A stretch of DNA of 64,000 nucleotides from positions 1-64,000 of the forward strand of contig JADFHN010000013.1 of NCBI GenBank assembly GCA_022567155.1, written 5' to 3'. A model generated the notes under the pieces. That model made no database searches. It was not told where the DNA came from and saw only the letters and a program-made list of their open reading frames with translations. This DNA is from Bacteroidota bacterium (GTDB lineage: Bacteria; Bacteroidota; Bacteroidia; Cytophagales; Cyclobacteriaceae). A program made the position numbers and the translations under genes. Each line of letters starts with the position of its first letter. The first letter of the stretch is position 1. This document shows positions 27,050 through 38,300 of the stretch, one piece after another.

Positions 27050-27991
27050 CTATATGTTTTTAATCAGGTGCATGAAACCTTTATAATCCCCTGCTTTGCG
27101 AACTACCAGTAAGGGAAATTCAGGATCTATTTTAATGAGTTTTTCGGCGGTACTTCCGAGAAAAATGGAAGATGTGGCGGTCATCCCTTTCGAACTGAAT
27201 ATGATTCCGGTAGCATTTATTTTCTTTGCATAATTATGAATATCCTCTACAACATTTTCATTATCGTCCAGGGTGTAAACATCGTTTATTTTTACACCTG
27301 AACAGTCGCAACCCTTTATAAATATTTTAAACTTTTTCTTTGCATTTTGTTTCATAATTTCAGCAAATTCGTCATGCGTCTTGCCCGTGTAATGGTAACC
27401 AATCGGAACACTATAAACGTGTTGACAGAAAATTTCGGTGTTACGGTAATTCTTTGCAATGCTAACGGCAAACTGTACCGCAATTAGTGCATAATTGCTG
27501 AAATCAACCGGTATCAGAATATTCCATTTTTGAAGTTCTTTGGCAATTTTTTTGTCACAGCCTTGTGGTATAATAAACAAGGTGACAGGACATCTGCGAC
27601 CCATACGCAGGGTAAGCACTCCGTGGCCGCTTCCGTCGTTTTTTCTACCGATCAGTACCAGGTCTATTTCTTTTTCATCAATAACCTTCAATAGTGTCTT
27701 TAACCCTGACCCTTCAGCTACTATTATTTCTTTGTCCACCTTTTGTATATGACTAAAAAATGTATCAATGTCCTTACGGATTTCTTCCTTACGTTCTTTG
27801 ATAACAGTTTCTTCTAGATGAGGAAAATCTTTATGAATATCCTTTGGGAGATAGAAATGCCTGAGAACATTAATAAAGTAAATTTTTTCCGGTTTTTTGG
27901 CCGCATTTACAATGAAACGTGCATAGGTTAGCAGATCTTTATCAGTATTGCTTAGGTCAAGACATACAAGTATATTTTTTATGGGCTCCAT
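27050..27991 (-). CDS. Universal stress protein, two UspA domains
   Basis: 313-aa cytoplasmic protein with tandem UspA folds. The first (about 1-150) starts KNILVCLDLSNTDKDLLTYA and ends with VLTLRMGRRCPVTLFII. The second (about 151-300) starts WNILIPVDFSNYALIAVQFA and contains GIIFSSKGMTATSSIFLGST, the G-x-x-x-x-x-x-x-x-G-S/T ATP-binding-type loop, then PLLVVRKAG. In the first repeat the loop is degenerate, in the second nearly canonical, so at most one site may bind ATP. A TAttTTTG box sits 22 bp upstream. Confidence 0.9.
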   Translation of the reverse strand: MEPIKNILVCLDLSNTDKDLLTYARFIVNAAKKPEKIYFINVLRHFYLPKDIHKDFPHLEETVIKERKEEIRKDIDTFFSHIQKVDKEIIVAEGSGLKTLLKVIDEKEIDLVLIGRKNDGSGHGVLTLRMGRRCPVTLFIIPQGCDKKIAKELQKWNILIPVDFSNYALIAVQFAVSIAKNYRNTEIFCQHVYSVPIGYHYTGKTHDEFAEIMKQNAKKKFKIFIKGCDCSGVKINDVYTLDDNENVVEDIHNYAKKINATGIIFSSKGMTATSSIFLGSTAEKLIKIDPEFPLLVVRKAGDYKGFMHLIKNI

Positions 27992-28012
27992 TACATGCGT
28001 AGATTAATGCTA

Positions 28013-28020
28013 CAAAAATA
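28013..28020 (-). promoter_or_regulatory. Likely -7 box of the usp gene
   Basis: TATTTTTG on the minus strand, 22 bp before the start codon. No TTG was found at -33. Confidence 0.4.
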
Positions 28021-28042
28021 GTTGTAAAACACTAAAATTCAT

Positions 28043-29131
28043 CTATGAAACAGGTTTTTCCACTGCTAGCAATACGTCACTAAGTTTTTCAAACGACTCT
28101 TTGGAGTGTGTGGGATAATTTGCGATCAGAAAGTGTGATTTTTCAAGTTTGCCTTTTACCGCTTCTATAATAAAATGCTGTTTCTTAAGGTATTCTTTCC
28201 AGAATGAAACATCGCCGGCTTCAACAACAATGGTTGTTTTTGATCGAATGGCCTGCTCATTTACAAATGGAAGTAAAGATGGGTGTGTTTCCAGCAAATG
28301 ATACATTAGGGCAGCTTTATACTCCGTTTCTCTGCGGATCTGATCTGTTCCCTTATGCAACATATCTTCAATTACTTTTGAAAGCAGGTAAGCGCCAAGT
28401 ACATTCACTGTTTCTGGCGTCAGGTTGTTAACTTCCAGCCCTGTCAGGTAATCAAGAGATAAATATTTCCCCTGTGCAAGTCCATTTTTATGTATGCGTT
28501 TCGATTTTGCAATGCATTTCGCGTTTACCAGCCATATCGCCAATCCGGCGGGTAGGCCAAATCCATGATGTACTGAAAACCAGGCACAATCAATTATATT
28601 AAAATCCAGGTTTGCATAGGGTAGGGATGAGGATGCATCCAGAGCAATTAGCGCATCCGGATATTTTTCACGAATAGTATGAATACCGGAAAGGGGAAAC
28701 TGTGTGCCTGTAAACGTTTCGTTGTGGGTAATGGCTATCAATCCGGCGTATGCGGGTAACTGTTGGTCCTCCATATCAAAGCCTGTTCCGTCCGGAGCCA
28801 TCATCCGGTGTGGTTTTTTACCCAGCCCACCGGTAAGTTCGAAAAATGCAGCGCCATAAGGACCATTTATGAAATGAAAAGACTCCTTTTCGATCAGATT
28901 CCGGATGGTGTATTCTTTAGCCACCTGAACCGAAGGCATTAATAAGATGTGATAATCATCGGGTAAATTCAGTAATGTCTTGAGATTACTTTTCAGCACA
29001 TGGTAGATGTTTTTAAATTTTGGGCCGTCAGGTGAAATGGATGGAATGCGTTCATTTAAAGCCTGCTTCAGATGGAAATCAAATGTAAAATACAGTTGCG
29101 AAGGCCCGGTAGTAAGAAAAGTGTTATTCAT
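28043..29131 (-). CDS. SerC-like class V aminotransferase fold, Lys missing
   Basis: 362-aa protein of the fold type I, class V aminotransferase group, next to the SerB-SerA fusion and therefore expected to act as phosphoserine aminotransferase. It matches at the N-terminus (FLTTGPSQLYF), the cofactor loop (FINGPYGAAFFELTG), LIAITHNETFTGTQFPLSGI and the Asp site LIALDASSSLPYANLDF. The Schiff-base lysine, expected directly before the F-G-L-P-A-G-L loop, is replaced: the sequence reads FSVHHGFGLPAGL, with His188-His189 encoded by CAT CAT. Without it, normal transamination is not expected. The frame is otherwise intact over full length. Confidence 0.8.
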   Translation of the reverse strand: MNNTFLTTGPSQLYFTFDFHLKQALNERIPSISPDGPKFKNIYHVLKSNLKTLLNLPDDYHILLMPSVQVAKEYTIRNLIEKESFHFINGPYGAAFFELTGGLGKKPHRMMAPDGTGFDMEDQQLPAYAGLIAITHNETFTGTQFPLSGIHTIREKYPDALIALDASSSLPYANLDFNIIDCAWFSVHHGFGLPAGLAIWLVNAKCIAKSKRIHKNGLAQGKYLSLDYLTGLEVNNLTPETVNVLGAYLLSKVIEDMLHKGTDQIRRETEYKAALMYHLLETHPSLLPFVNEQAIRSKTTIVVEAGDVSFWKEYLKKQHFIIEAVKGKLEKSHFLIANYPTHSKESFEKLSDVLLAVEKPVS

Positions 29132-29568
29132 CTGTTGGCAAAAATAGTTGAAATAGTAAAATGTGCTTGTTTAAAAAATAAGGTGTAATGAACCGGGTAT
29201 TGCGAGCCAAAAGCGACTAAGCATTATAGGATTGGGTCAACAAATGCATAATTATTCAAAAAAACCTGCTGAGATTGGCTTAATTAAACCCCGGTAAACA
29301 GGATTTGGGCTGACCTTACCATTGCAATTATCTGCTGTTAGCCTGACCTTGCAGAAGCCTGGTCGAGGTCCCCATAGTGAAGATGCAGTCCAATTTTAAC
29401 GATCGTCCGTCCCGGTATTTGTTAAATGTTAGGTTTAACAAACATGAATCTCAGCAGGAGTGACAAAGGTACCGGTAATGCAACATTAAAACAACAAAAT
29501 ATCGCTTATCCCATTTCCTGTGCACATTTTGAGGGATACGCTTTATAACCCTGTGCAAATCGCATCAG
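29132..29568. other. Intergenic region with a 25-bp palindrome
   Basis: 437 bp between the class V gene and the serB-serA gene, with no coding frame recognised. The clearest structure is TTTGTTAAA (29418-29426), a 7-nt centre and TTTAACAAA (29434-29442), a perfect 9-bp inverted repeat. It has no T-run directly after it and looks more like a regulator-binding site than a terminator. Confidence 0.5.
29139..29146 (-). promoter_or_regulatory. Likely -7 box of the class V gene
   Basis: TATTTTTG on the minus strand, ending 7 bp before the ATG, which would give a nearly leaderless transcript. No clear -33 TTG. Confidence 0.4.
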
Positions 29569-31467
29569 TTAATACAGTACCCTGACACGTATTGTGTGAT
29601 CAATTTTCTTAAGGTCTTTGATTACATCCTTCGGATATTTTTTTCCGATGTCCGTTATCACATATCCAATGATGTCATTGGTTTTCAGATACTGCCCTAC
29701 AATGTTGATCTTATGGTCGGCAAGTACTTTGTCAATTTTAGCCAGTATTCCGGGCTCGTTATGATGTATGTGCATCAAGCGGTGTGCATTTTCCAGAACA
29801 GGAAGTTTAACCTGAGGAAAATTAACACTGTGGTTAGTACTGCCTGAATTGATAAAATCCATGATTACATTAGGTACATAATCTGCGATATTCATTTGTG
29901 CTTCCTGTGTACTGCCTCCAATATGTGGTGTAAGTATAGTGTTAGGGAGTCCTTTCAACGGACTGATGAACGTATCGTGATTGGTTTTGGGTTCATTCAG
30001 GAAAACATCAATAGCTGCTCCTCTAAGTTTACCTGATTCGATTGCTTTTTTCAGCGCATCTGTATCAATGATATTACTCCTGCTCAGATTCAAAAGTATT
30101 GCTCCATCCTGCATCTGACTGATCTCCTTTTCACCGATCATATTTTCGTTTTCAGGTCTTCCGTCCACATGAAGGCTTACCACGTCCGCCAATGCTAACA
30201 ATTCATTCATTGACTGGCATTTAACTGCATTTCCGATCGTCAGTCTTTCTTCAATGTCATAATAAAACACGTTCATACTCATTGCTTCAGCCAGTATGGA
30301 TAGCTGCGATCCGATATTTCCATACCCAATGATACCCAGCTTTTTTCCGCGTATTTCATTGCTTAAATGGGCTGATTTTTTCCACACCCCGGCATGCATT
30401 TCCATGATCCGGTCCGGGATATTACGCATCAGCATAATGATCTCGCTGATAGCCAGCTCAACCACGGACCGGGTATTTCCATACGGAGCATTAAATACCG
30501 CAACGCCCTTGCGCTGGCAGGCTTCAAGGTTAATCTGGTTGGTTCCGATACAGTACGCTCCAATGGCTATCAGGCGGTTGGCATGTTCCAGCACTTTTGC
30601 TGTGACATTTGTTTTTGACCGTATGCCAAGTACAGAAACATTTTTGATTTTTTCGCATAGAATATCTTCATCCAGCGACTCGGGCAGTATCTCCACCTGG
30701 TACCCTTCCTCCTTTAAAATCTCGAAAGCCTTGGCGTGGATACCTTCCAGCAAAAGTACATTGATCCTGTTTTTGGGGTAAGAGAGTACCGTATTCATTT
30801 TATGTACGAACAAAAACTCATCGAAGCTGGGTGCTACATGATCTGCATTTTCCAGTACGGATCCACGGCTGACATTTTCGGTGAAGGCATAAAACTTAGT
30901 TGCCAGTCCTGCTTTTTTAATTTCAAAGTCGGTATATCCGTCTCCGATTACATACACGTCCCCTTCGAGATCGAGGTTTTTGATTGTTTCTACCTTTCCT
31001 TCATTGGAGGCTAATGCGTTGGTAACATCAAATCCGGTAATATTACCTTGCTCATCGTACGTAAATTCATTGGCCAGCACATGGTCGGGCTTTATACCAT
31101 ATTCAGAAACAATGGGAACAATAAATTCTTTAAAACCATTCGAAACGATATAAATATGATTTCGGTATTTATTAAAAAACTCGCGGTTGCGTTCAAATGA
31201 TTTAGAGACCTGCTTTTTCAATCGTGTAATCAACTCATTCAGATGATCTTTATGTGGCGAAAGTATGTTAAGCCGTTCTTCGATGGAATCGCGTAAATTC
31301 AGGGTGCCTTCCATGCCTTTATTTGTTATCTCTTTGATCTGATTCAGCACTTTTTCCTTATCAGGGTGGTTAGCCAAAGCAATTTCGCCAAGTAAGTCCA
31401 ATGCCTCCACTTTTGTAAATGTGCTGTCAAAATCAATGATAAAATTTTTCTTTACTTCCTGCGGCAT
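29569..31467 (-). CDS. serA: SerB-SerA fusion: phosphatase plus phosphoglycerate dehydrogenase
   Basis: 632-aa bifunctional protein of serine biosynthesis. Residues 1-215 are a HAD phosphatase of the SerB type: FIIDFDSTFTKVEALDLLGE (D-x-D-x-T/S), the Ser/Thr motif YIVSNGFKEFIVPIV and YVIGDGYTDFEIKKAG (G-D-x-x-x-D). From about 231 follows D-3-phosphoglycerate dehydrogenase: the NAD motif LGIIGYGNIGSQLSILAEAM, ILLNLSRSNIIDTDALKKAI (catalytic Arg region), DVFLNEPKTNHDTF (Glu) and NTILTPHIGGSTQEAQ (His). An ACT domain closes it (HIHHNEPGILAKIDKVLADH), allowing serine feedback. So steps 1 and 3 of the pathway are on one polypeptide, and the class V gene nearby would be step 2. Confidence 0.92.
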   Translation of the reverse strand: MPQEVKKNFIIDFDSTFTKVEALDLLGEIALANHPDKEKVLNQIKEITNKGMEGTLNLRDSIEERLNILSPHKDHLNELITRLKKQVSKSFERNREFFNKYRNHIYIVSNGFKEFIVPIVSEYGIKPDHVLANEFTYDEQGNITGFDVTNALASNEGKVETIKNLDLEGDVYVIGDGYTDFEIKKAGLATKFYAFTENVSRGSVLENADHVAPSFDEFLFVHKMNTVLSYPKNRINVLLLEGIHAKAFEILKEEGYQVEILPESLDEDILCEKIKNVSVLGIRSKTNVTAKVLEHANRLIAIGAYCIGTNQINLEACQRKGVAVFNAPYGNTRSVVELAISEIIMLMRNIPDRIMEMHAGVWKKSAHLSNEIRGKKLGIIGYGNIGSQLSILAEAMSMNVFYYDIEERLTIGNAVKCQSMNELLALADVVSLHVDGRPENENMIGEKEISQMQDGAILLNLSRSNIIDTDALKKAIESGKLRGAAIDVFLNEPKTNHDTFISPLKGLPNTILTPHIGGSTQEAQMNIADYVPNVIMDFINSGSTNHSVNFPQVKLPVLENAHRLMHIHHNEPGILAKIDKVLADHKINIVGQYLKTNDIIGYVITDIGKKYPKDVIKDLKKIDHTIRVRVLY

Positions 31468-31829
31468 TATAAATCAATGGATTAATTAATCAGTCGCAAA
31501 TTTAAAGAAAGACTGGATGTAAAACCTGATTTTGACGAATCTTAATAATAGATCGCCGAATTATTTTGCTGGTTCAAAATCAGATATCCTTCCGTTATGT
31601 GAAATGCATGACCCAAAATCGCTAAAACACCATACTTATCAGCCTATTTTTCTGGCACTTAGAATTATCAGGTATTTCCCTTGCATAATAGGGGCCTGGT
31701 GTACTGTTTTGTCAAGCAGGGATTCCTTGTTCTTTGTTGCACAAACAGCATGTATCCATATTCTTACTAACAACATGGAACGACTATATCTTCCTTTGAT
31801 TCTTCCGTACAACACGCTGTTTGAATTTG
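31468..31829. other. Intergenic region, no gene recognised
   Basis: 362 bp between serB-serA and the broken ArsI-like gene. Short open frames exist on both strands but none resembles a known protein or keeps a coding-like composition. Confidence 0.4.
31497..31504 (-). promoter_or_regulatory. Likely -7 box of the serB-serA gene
   Basis: TAAATTTG on the minus strand, 29 bp before the ATG. The -33 TTG was not identified. Confidence 0.4.
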
Positions 31830-32228
31830 CTAGTCATTCTTCTCCAAATGGTCTGAATCCTCAAGAAAAGCGTAAACTTCCCACCGGATGCCATCTGGAT
31901 CATTGGCCCAGAATTTATCCTGAAGAGCATAGCAGCATGCCACATACCTCTCTCTCAGAAGGGGAATTCCAGAAGCTCTCAGATCAATAAAGCGTTCATC
32001 GACCTCTTTGCTGGTGGGTACCCTGATCCCGAAGTGGGAACCTGATGTGGCCCATTCCACATTTTTGCCTGTCTGTGATTGAAGAAAGGAGAGGACCATG
32101 GCCGGTTCCTCAAGTTCAAACTTTGCGTAGTTCCTTTTTACTTTTGAAGGCAAAGTCCTCAGTAGCTTAATGTAATAGGAAATTGTATCCTCAATATTGG
32201 AAATGGTAAAACTTTAGGTGTGTAGCAT
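31830..32228 (-). pseudogene. ArsI/CadI-like VOC dioxygenase, nonsense-disrupted
   Basis: Glyoxalase/VOC-fold protein resembling ArsI, the C-As lyase of organoarsenical resistance. From ATG 32228 the frame reads M-L-H-T, then TAA (32214-32216), then continues in the same frame: SFTISNIEDTISYYIKLLRT, KVKRNYAKFELEEPAMVLSF, SGSHFGIRVPTSKEV and RERYVACCYALQDKFWANDP followed by DGIRWEVYAFLED. The adjacent Cys pair (C-C-Y-A), which binds As(III) in ArsI, and the metal-binding His and Glu are retained. Only the early stop breaks an otherwise full-length gene. Translation might restart at an internal TTG (32153), giving 107 aa. A perfect palindrome lies upstream. Confidence 0.7.
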
Positions 32229-32259
32229 GATTTTTCATAACTTTTAATTATTGTAATAT

Positions 32260-32278
32260 TACGATTAAGATAATCGTA
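32260..32278. promoter_or_regulatory. Perfect palindromic operator, ArsR-type candidate
   Basis: TACGATTA (32260-32267), AGA, TAATCGTA (32271-32278): a perfect 8-bp inverted repeat 32 bp upstream of the ArsI-like start codon. A 10-bp palindrome gtaatattac overlaps it (32253-32262). Size and AT-rich half-sites fit ArsR/SmtB-family operators. No ArsR gene is in the window. Confidence 0.5.
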
Positions 32279-32314
32279 AAAACACGATAAAAAGTTTCAC
32301 AATTTCCAAAAAAA

Positions 32315-35300
32315 TTAGTGGGATAAGATAAATTTCTCTCTAATCAATTGATTATCTGTACTTTCTATTTGGATAAAGTATACTCCGCTAGCCAACTTAC
32401 CGGTTTCAATCTGGTGAGATCTTATACCATCAACCAGATCTTTGTGATAAACCATTTTACCAAACTGATCAAATACACGCACAGTTTTCTCTTCATAGGT
32501 TTTGAATACCACAGTTATGGTTTCCGATGCCGGGTTAGGGTAGAGGAGGAGGTCGTCAGAAATAATTTCATCTATCCCGGTTATCACTTTTTGACCATCA
32601 ATCACAAGTGGTTCAATGGCAGCCTGTAGAGTTTTGTTAATGCCGTTACTATCAGCTTCTACAAGTTGTGTAAATACGATAACTGATAGATTTGTAAAAT
32701 CCGATGCAAACGGATTTTCCCAAGTTACTGTTGGCAGTGTAACTTCATTATCACTGACTTTTAGTGATTCGGACAGTGTACCCGCAGCATCTGGTAACAT
32801 TTTACGCATTACATATTCTTTGCCATCAACAGGATTTTCAACAACTATCACATGGGTGATTATACCTCCGTCTGGTAAATCTACCAGGGCTTTTAATTTT
32901 ACCTGAACATCTACTTCAGCAGACTCTCTTTGTGAAATGGAAATATCGGTATACTCAACATCTGGTGATGTTAATGATTTTGTTCCGAACATAGTTAGAC
33001 CCCAGTCCATGAAAAGACCATCATCAGAGTTATCCCCATCTATTATTGCCCGATTGGCTGAGGTAATATCATAGAATAGTGCTCGTGCATTGACATCTGA
33101 TCTATTCTCGTCATAAATATTGTCATCACCTCCAAAACCGGTTCTATATTGAATTTTGACAATTTCAGAAGTATTCAGAACTCCATCGACTTTTCCAAAT
33201 GGATTAATATGATCTACAAGATTGACTGCATTGGTTGTCACTTCGTTTTCAAAATGTTCCAGTACAACAATTCGGTCACGATCACTTATGCGGAAATCGT
33301 CAAATGCAAATCCCTGGGTTGGAGGTGAACCTTCAATACCCTTAAATAAAATACGGAAAACAACATTTTCTCTGCCTGTACTAATATCTGTTAATGTATG
33401 TCTTGATTCTTGCCATCCACTATTGTCAGATTGCCACCCATAGCCTACTGGATTGCCGGGAATCGTCTGAAGCTGTTGATCCAAAGATGTGTCATACCAT
33501 TCTATCCCGGAGCCTTCGCTTCCTAACGTTTTCCACACCCCAAACCTACCATCAGTGCTATATTGCAATAAAGCACCATTCTTAGTATGAGTGTAAGTGT
33601 TTAGAGTTACAACAGGTCTGACAAGTCCTGAAATATCGAAGCATGGCGAATATACGAATGATATATCGGTTTGGTCTGAATTCGGAATTGTATACCATGA
33701 TTCTCCTCTATTTTGATCCTCAAAATCCCCAGTTGCCGTACCTAATACCCATTCACTATTTGGACTGTCAAATCCCCATGAAATCCAGCCATGTGTTGAA
33801 TTGTTAAAATTCTCAATGTAGTTTAATGCAGTTACACTGTCAACGAATGGAACAATGAAAAATTCCTTGGTGATGGAGGATATACAACCCCGATCAGTTG
33901 TGATTTCTAAAGTAACACGCTTTCTACCGGTGTTTGCAAAGACATAAATTATCGGATCATTGGATGTTATTATTGCCGGATCAGTAATGATTATTTCATC
34001 GATTAAAGTTCCATCCCATTCGGCAAATGTCCATTTCACCTGGTTCTGAACTGAATTGTCCAATGCCGGGGTTGTGTTCTGAAACCATGAATCCTTCTGT
34101 TCGGCGATTGCTTCAAAATCAAATTCAGGTTGAGGGATTTCACCAACTGTAATAGTATTGGTTACTGTTGCCTGACAGCCTTTATCGTCAATTACAGTTA
34201 AGTCAACATTATAAGTTCCCGGAACATTGAATATATGGGCTGGATTTTCAAGTATGGAAGTATTGGTACTTCCTGTGGCATTGACATCATTAAAATTCCA
34301 ATTCCATTGAACAATATTACCGGGTGTTGTAGATGTAAATTGTACATCTTGTACTGCACAGGAAATACCTACATCGAAAGACGGTACGGGCAGAGGATTC
34401 ACAATTACATTGAGAGTCTGGAAGTCAACGCAACCATTGTTATTTGTAAATGTGTAGGTTATTGGATGAGTACCAACACCTGCTGCAGAGGCTCTGAATA
34501 TATTCCCTGAAACAATTCCATCGCCGGTGAATTCACCAGTTCCTTCCGATCCGGTGGAAATATTTGGGGTTAATTCATAATCCACATCATCCACACAGAA
34601 TTCCTGGCCTTCCTGTAAATTCAGAATCTGCACAAAATTGATCGGATTTATGATAATTGGCTGAATTACCTGGTCAGTACAACCCGTTGCAGCAATTGTA
34701 AATGAATAGATTAATGTTAGGCTAATGGGATCAAGGATTGCAATATCCCCGCCAGCCGCGGCAAGTGGACTGAAACTGAAAGTGCCATCTCCATTATCAA
34801 CTACACCATCAATATCACCACTAAATACTCCACCTGCTGCAGGAGTGAGGTTAAGCAGGAACGAGTCAGCATCTACGCAATATTCAGCAGGATCATCAAA
34901 TCCTGTCATGTCAACTGACGGGAGGGGGAATACCTCAACTTTCACATCTGTTGGTATACTTTCACAGCCATTGATTTCCTGGGTAACATAGAAAAGGGTG
35001 ATATCCTGGGTAATGACCGGGCTGAATATCGTTCCGATAAATGGATCACCGGTTAATGCTGCATTATCGTACCATCTGATATTAGCCCCAGTGACTGGAT
35101 TATCTACTGTCAATGTCCCTAAATCCTGGCCTTCACAGGCATTCTTATCCGAAGTTGTAGGAGCGGGGGGACGCTGGAATATTGTAACGTTAAATTGAGT
35201 AACATCATCACATCCCTTATCATCCTCATAGAAATACTCAATTGTGATCACATGAGAAGTATAATCGTCTGCTGTAAATACTTCATTACCCGGAATGAAA

Positions 35301-38300
35301 TTGAAAACACCCGTACTTGGATTATCAATGAGTCCATTGGGATCACCTCCAACAACTGAGAATGTGAATGTATTCAAAGGATTTATACCTGCATCACGGG
35401 TAAGTGAAATAGGGGCTTCATTATCACAATAAAATAACGGAATTGGATCGGGAGCTAACTGAGGAATCAGGTTTACGGTGGTAACCTGGGATCCAAATGG
35501 GATAACATTTGCCGGGTTCGCTATCTCCCTTTGAGTATATTCAACCAATTTAGATCCACCGCCTGTCTGATCAGCAGCGGCTTGAGGATCATAGAAAGCC
35601 GTACCGTCACCGTTATCCGTAACCCCTGGCCCTGAAAATTTATCAAACTCAAATCCTATGGCAGGGGTAAAAGTAGATGCCACTTCAACATTTAAAATAC
35701 CATTGTCCTCGCAGTACTCACTAGCCAATACCACAGCATCTCCAGTCCCTACGATAACGACCGATGCACTTGCATCAAATACTGTAAATTGTTCGGTTAT
35801 GCTATTTATACAGCCGTTGATATCGGTGTAGGTAAATACAATGTCATGTTCATTGCCAACCGTGGTTATACCAGCCACGTCGGGATCAAAGAAATAATCC
35901 CCATTGGCATCCTGAATAACTCCATTGCCTGAAAATACTCCCACGTCGATCGTGTAAGTAGTTGGGTCGGTAGGATCAAAAGGCATCGCTCCGGATTGAA
36001 AACCGCCAATCAAGTCCACATTTGGTGCAGTAGTACTAAAGGAACGTGCTAATGGTTTTACAAACCCCGGGATCGGAAGAGGATTCAACGTAACGTCAAA
36101 GAAAGTCAGAACGCTTTGACAACCAAACTGATCGGTTTCGATTACCTCCACATCGAAATCACCATCCGTGCTACCCCAGTCCACAAAAATCTTATCGGTA
36201 CCCTGACCAACGACTATCGAGCCGTTGCCTGGTGGGTTTAAGGACCAGTTATAGGTGCTACCAGGTGTATTGATGACCTTGTATGGCACTAAAGTGCTGT
36301 TTACACAAAGGAATGTGTTGTTGTCAGCAATCTTTGATGGGATTGGTAACGTATTGACATCAATGTTTAGAGTTCCATCGATTGGCGTTCCACAGGTACC
36401 ACCAGAAGGAGCTAATGTTATTTGTACAGTTCCATTAAGGACATCATTGTTCCCCAGCGTATAGGTAATGGAGACCTGACTATTCCCATCCACCGGAATA
36501 TTAGTTATTGGTCCATCCCATGTACCATCTCCATTGGTGGACCAGGTACCCTGAGTTGCTCCGCCACCGATAATACCTACTATGAATACGTCCGGATTAG
36601 GGACATCCAAACATATAATCTTGTCAGGACCCATATCAGCTGACTGACTGGTGGTGAAAGTAATCTTGATCACATCACTATCCTCTACGCAGGGAGCAGA
36701 AGAGTTGGTGGATGTCAAGGTGATGAATAGGGTGTCCAGAGCAAAATCCTGGGCAGTAAAGGCGTAGTCAGTACTGTGGTTACCAGATCCATCATCCATG
36801 ATGCTTGAGAATGAACCCGTACCGTTACTGGGACTCCAGGTTCCGGTTTGTGACGATCCGGTGATCAATCCAGTCAGGTTGATCATGTCTCCACTGTTCA
36901 GTCCAACCAGGCAGACAGGGGGAACCTGGCTAACCGTTACATTAGACTTTGTGAATTCGGTTATGGTTACGGCGTTACCCTGATCAAGGCCTGCAGGTAC
37001 CGGTACCGTACAGCCGTTGGCATCAGTCACGGAGAAAAGCGTGTAATCATTTGGTCCTACAACCGGAGGGTCGACGGGGATCGGGTCCAGGCTAATATAA
37101 TTGGATACCGGAATTGCAGGACCTCCGTTCACTTTGTATTCTATGGTGTATGGAGCTGTGCCACTTACAATGGAAACACGAATCGTGGATGCCGTGGTAC
37201 CTTCAGAACAAACGGTATTGGCTCCATCCAACTGGATTACCGCCGAAGTAGGCCCCACAGCGGCCTGATCCACGGATAGGCCTGTTACTGATAGGGGGTT
37301 GGTTCCAATGGGCGTAACATCCTGCGCTTTAGTAAGCCGTACATTTACATCTTCCAGCATATTTGGGGGAACCTCTACCTGTAATTGCGTGTCGGAAATG
37401 ACTGAGACTGTAGCCTGATTGGCCGTAAAGCAAGTAATACCGTCGCTTACGTAGCAGAATTCAACCTGTGTAACTCCCTCATTGTTGGTATAACCGATAA
37501 AATACTGGCCTTCAATTATGATATCCGATTCCACACAGATTGCGGCCGCCCCGATTGTTTCCATGATATCGGTGATGACCGCATTGGCGAAGGTTTGGAA
37601 AAGCCAGTCAGAATTACCCAGGAAACCTGCGTATGGGTTACTGGCTTTGTCAAGAATGGTTCCGGCATCAATTTCAATATAATATTGTTTCCCGTTGGTT
37701 AAGTTCAGGGTAGGATTAATGGTAACATCTGCCCCGGAGAAGGAAATTCCAAGATGATTAGCCACGTCGGTGAATGATTCGATTAGGGTGGGAGTAACCC
37801 CGTCCCATTCATAAAGTCTTATCTCTGAGCTTGGGCTCGGGTTTGGAATCAGGTTATCGTCCAGAGTAATGGTAAGGTTTGCATCGATTGGGACGCTGAA
37901 TTTATTGTTAATGGGTAGAAGCGAAACCAAAGTTGGGTCGGTCTTGTCGAATGTTACACTGGTTCCATCTGTAACTGCAACAACTGTTGTTCCCGGATTT
38001 CCTGCATCGTCTGTATAGTTTATTGTAAATTCAACTAATCCTTCCGTATCGGTTACATCTGTGATGTATTGGGTGGTATAATTCGGAAATGTTCCTCCTG
38101 GGGTATCTGCGTTTGCAATAGCGACTGATCCGCTTGTAAATACCGAAGAAATGCTTGGCACATCCAGGGCTTCATTTGCTGTTATTGTCACGGTAACGAC
38201 ATCACCCACTTTTGCATAATTGGGATCTGCATTGGTTGAGGTGATTGTTACTGCTGTAATGTCAGGGAGGTTAGCATCACCTGCCAGAGTATTTGCCGGC

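Noticed and set aside
31532-31990. Plus-strand open frame of 152 codons
   Set aside because: It overlaps the ArsI-like gene on the other strand and has no recognisable protein features.
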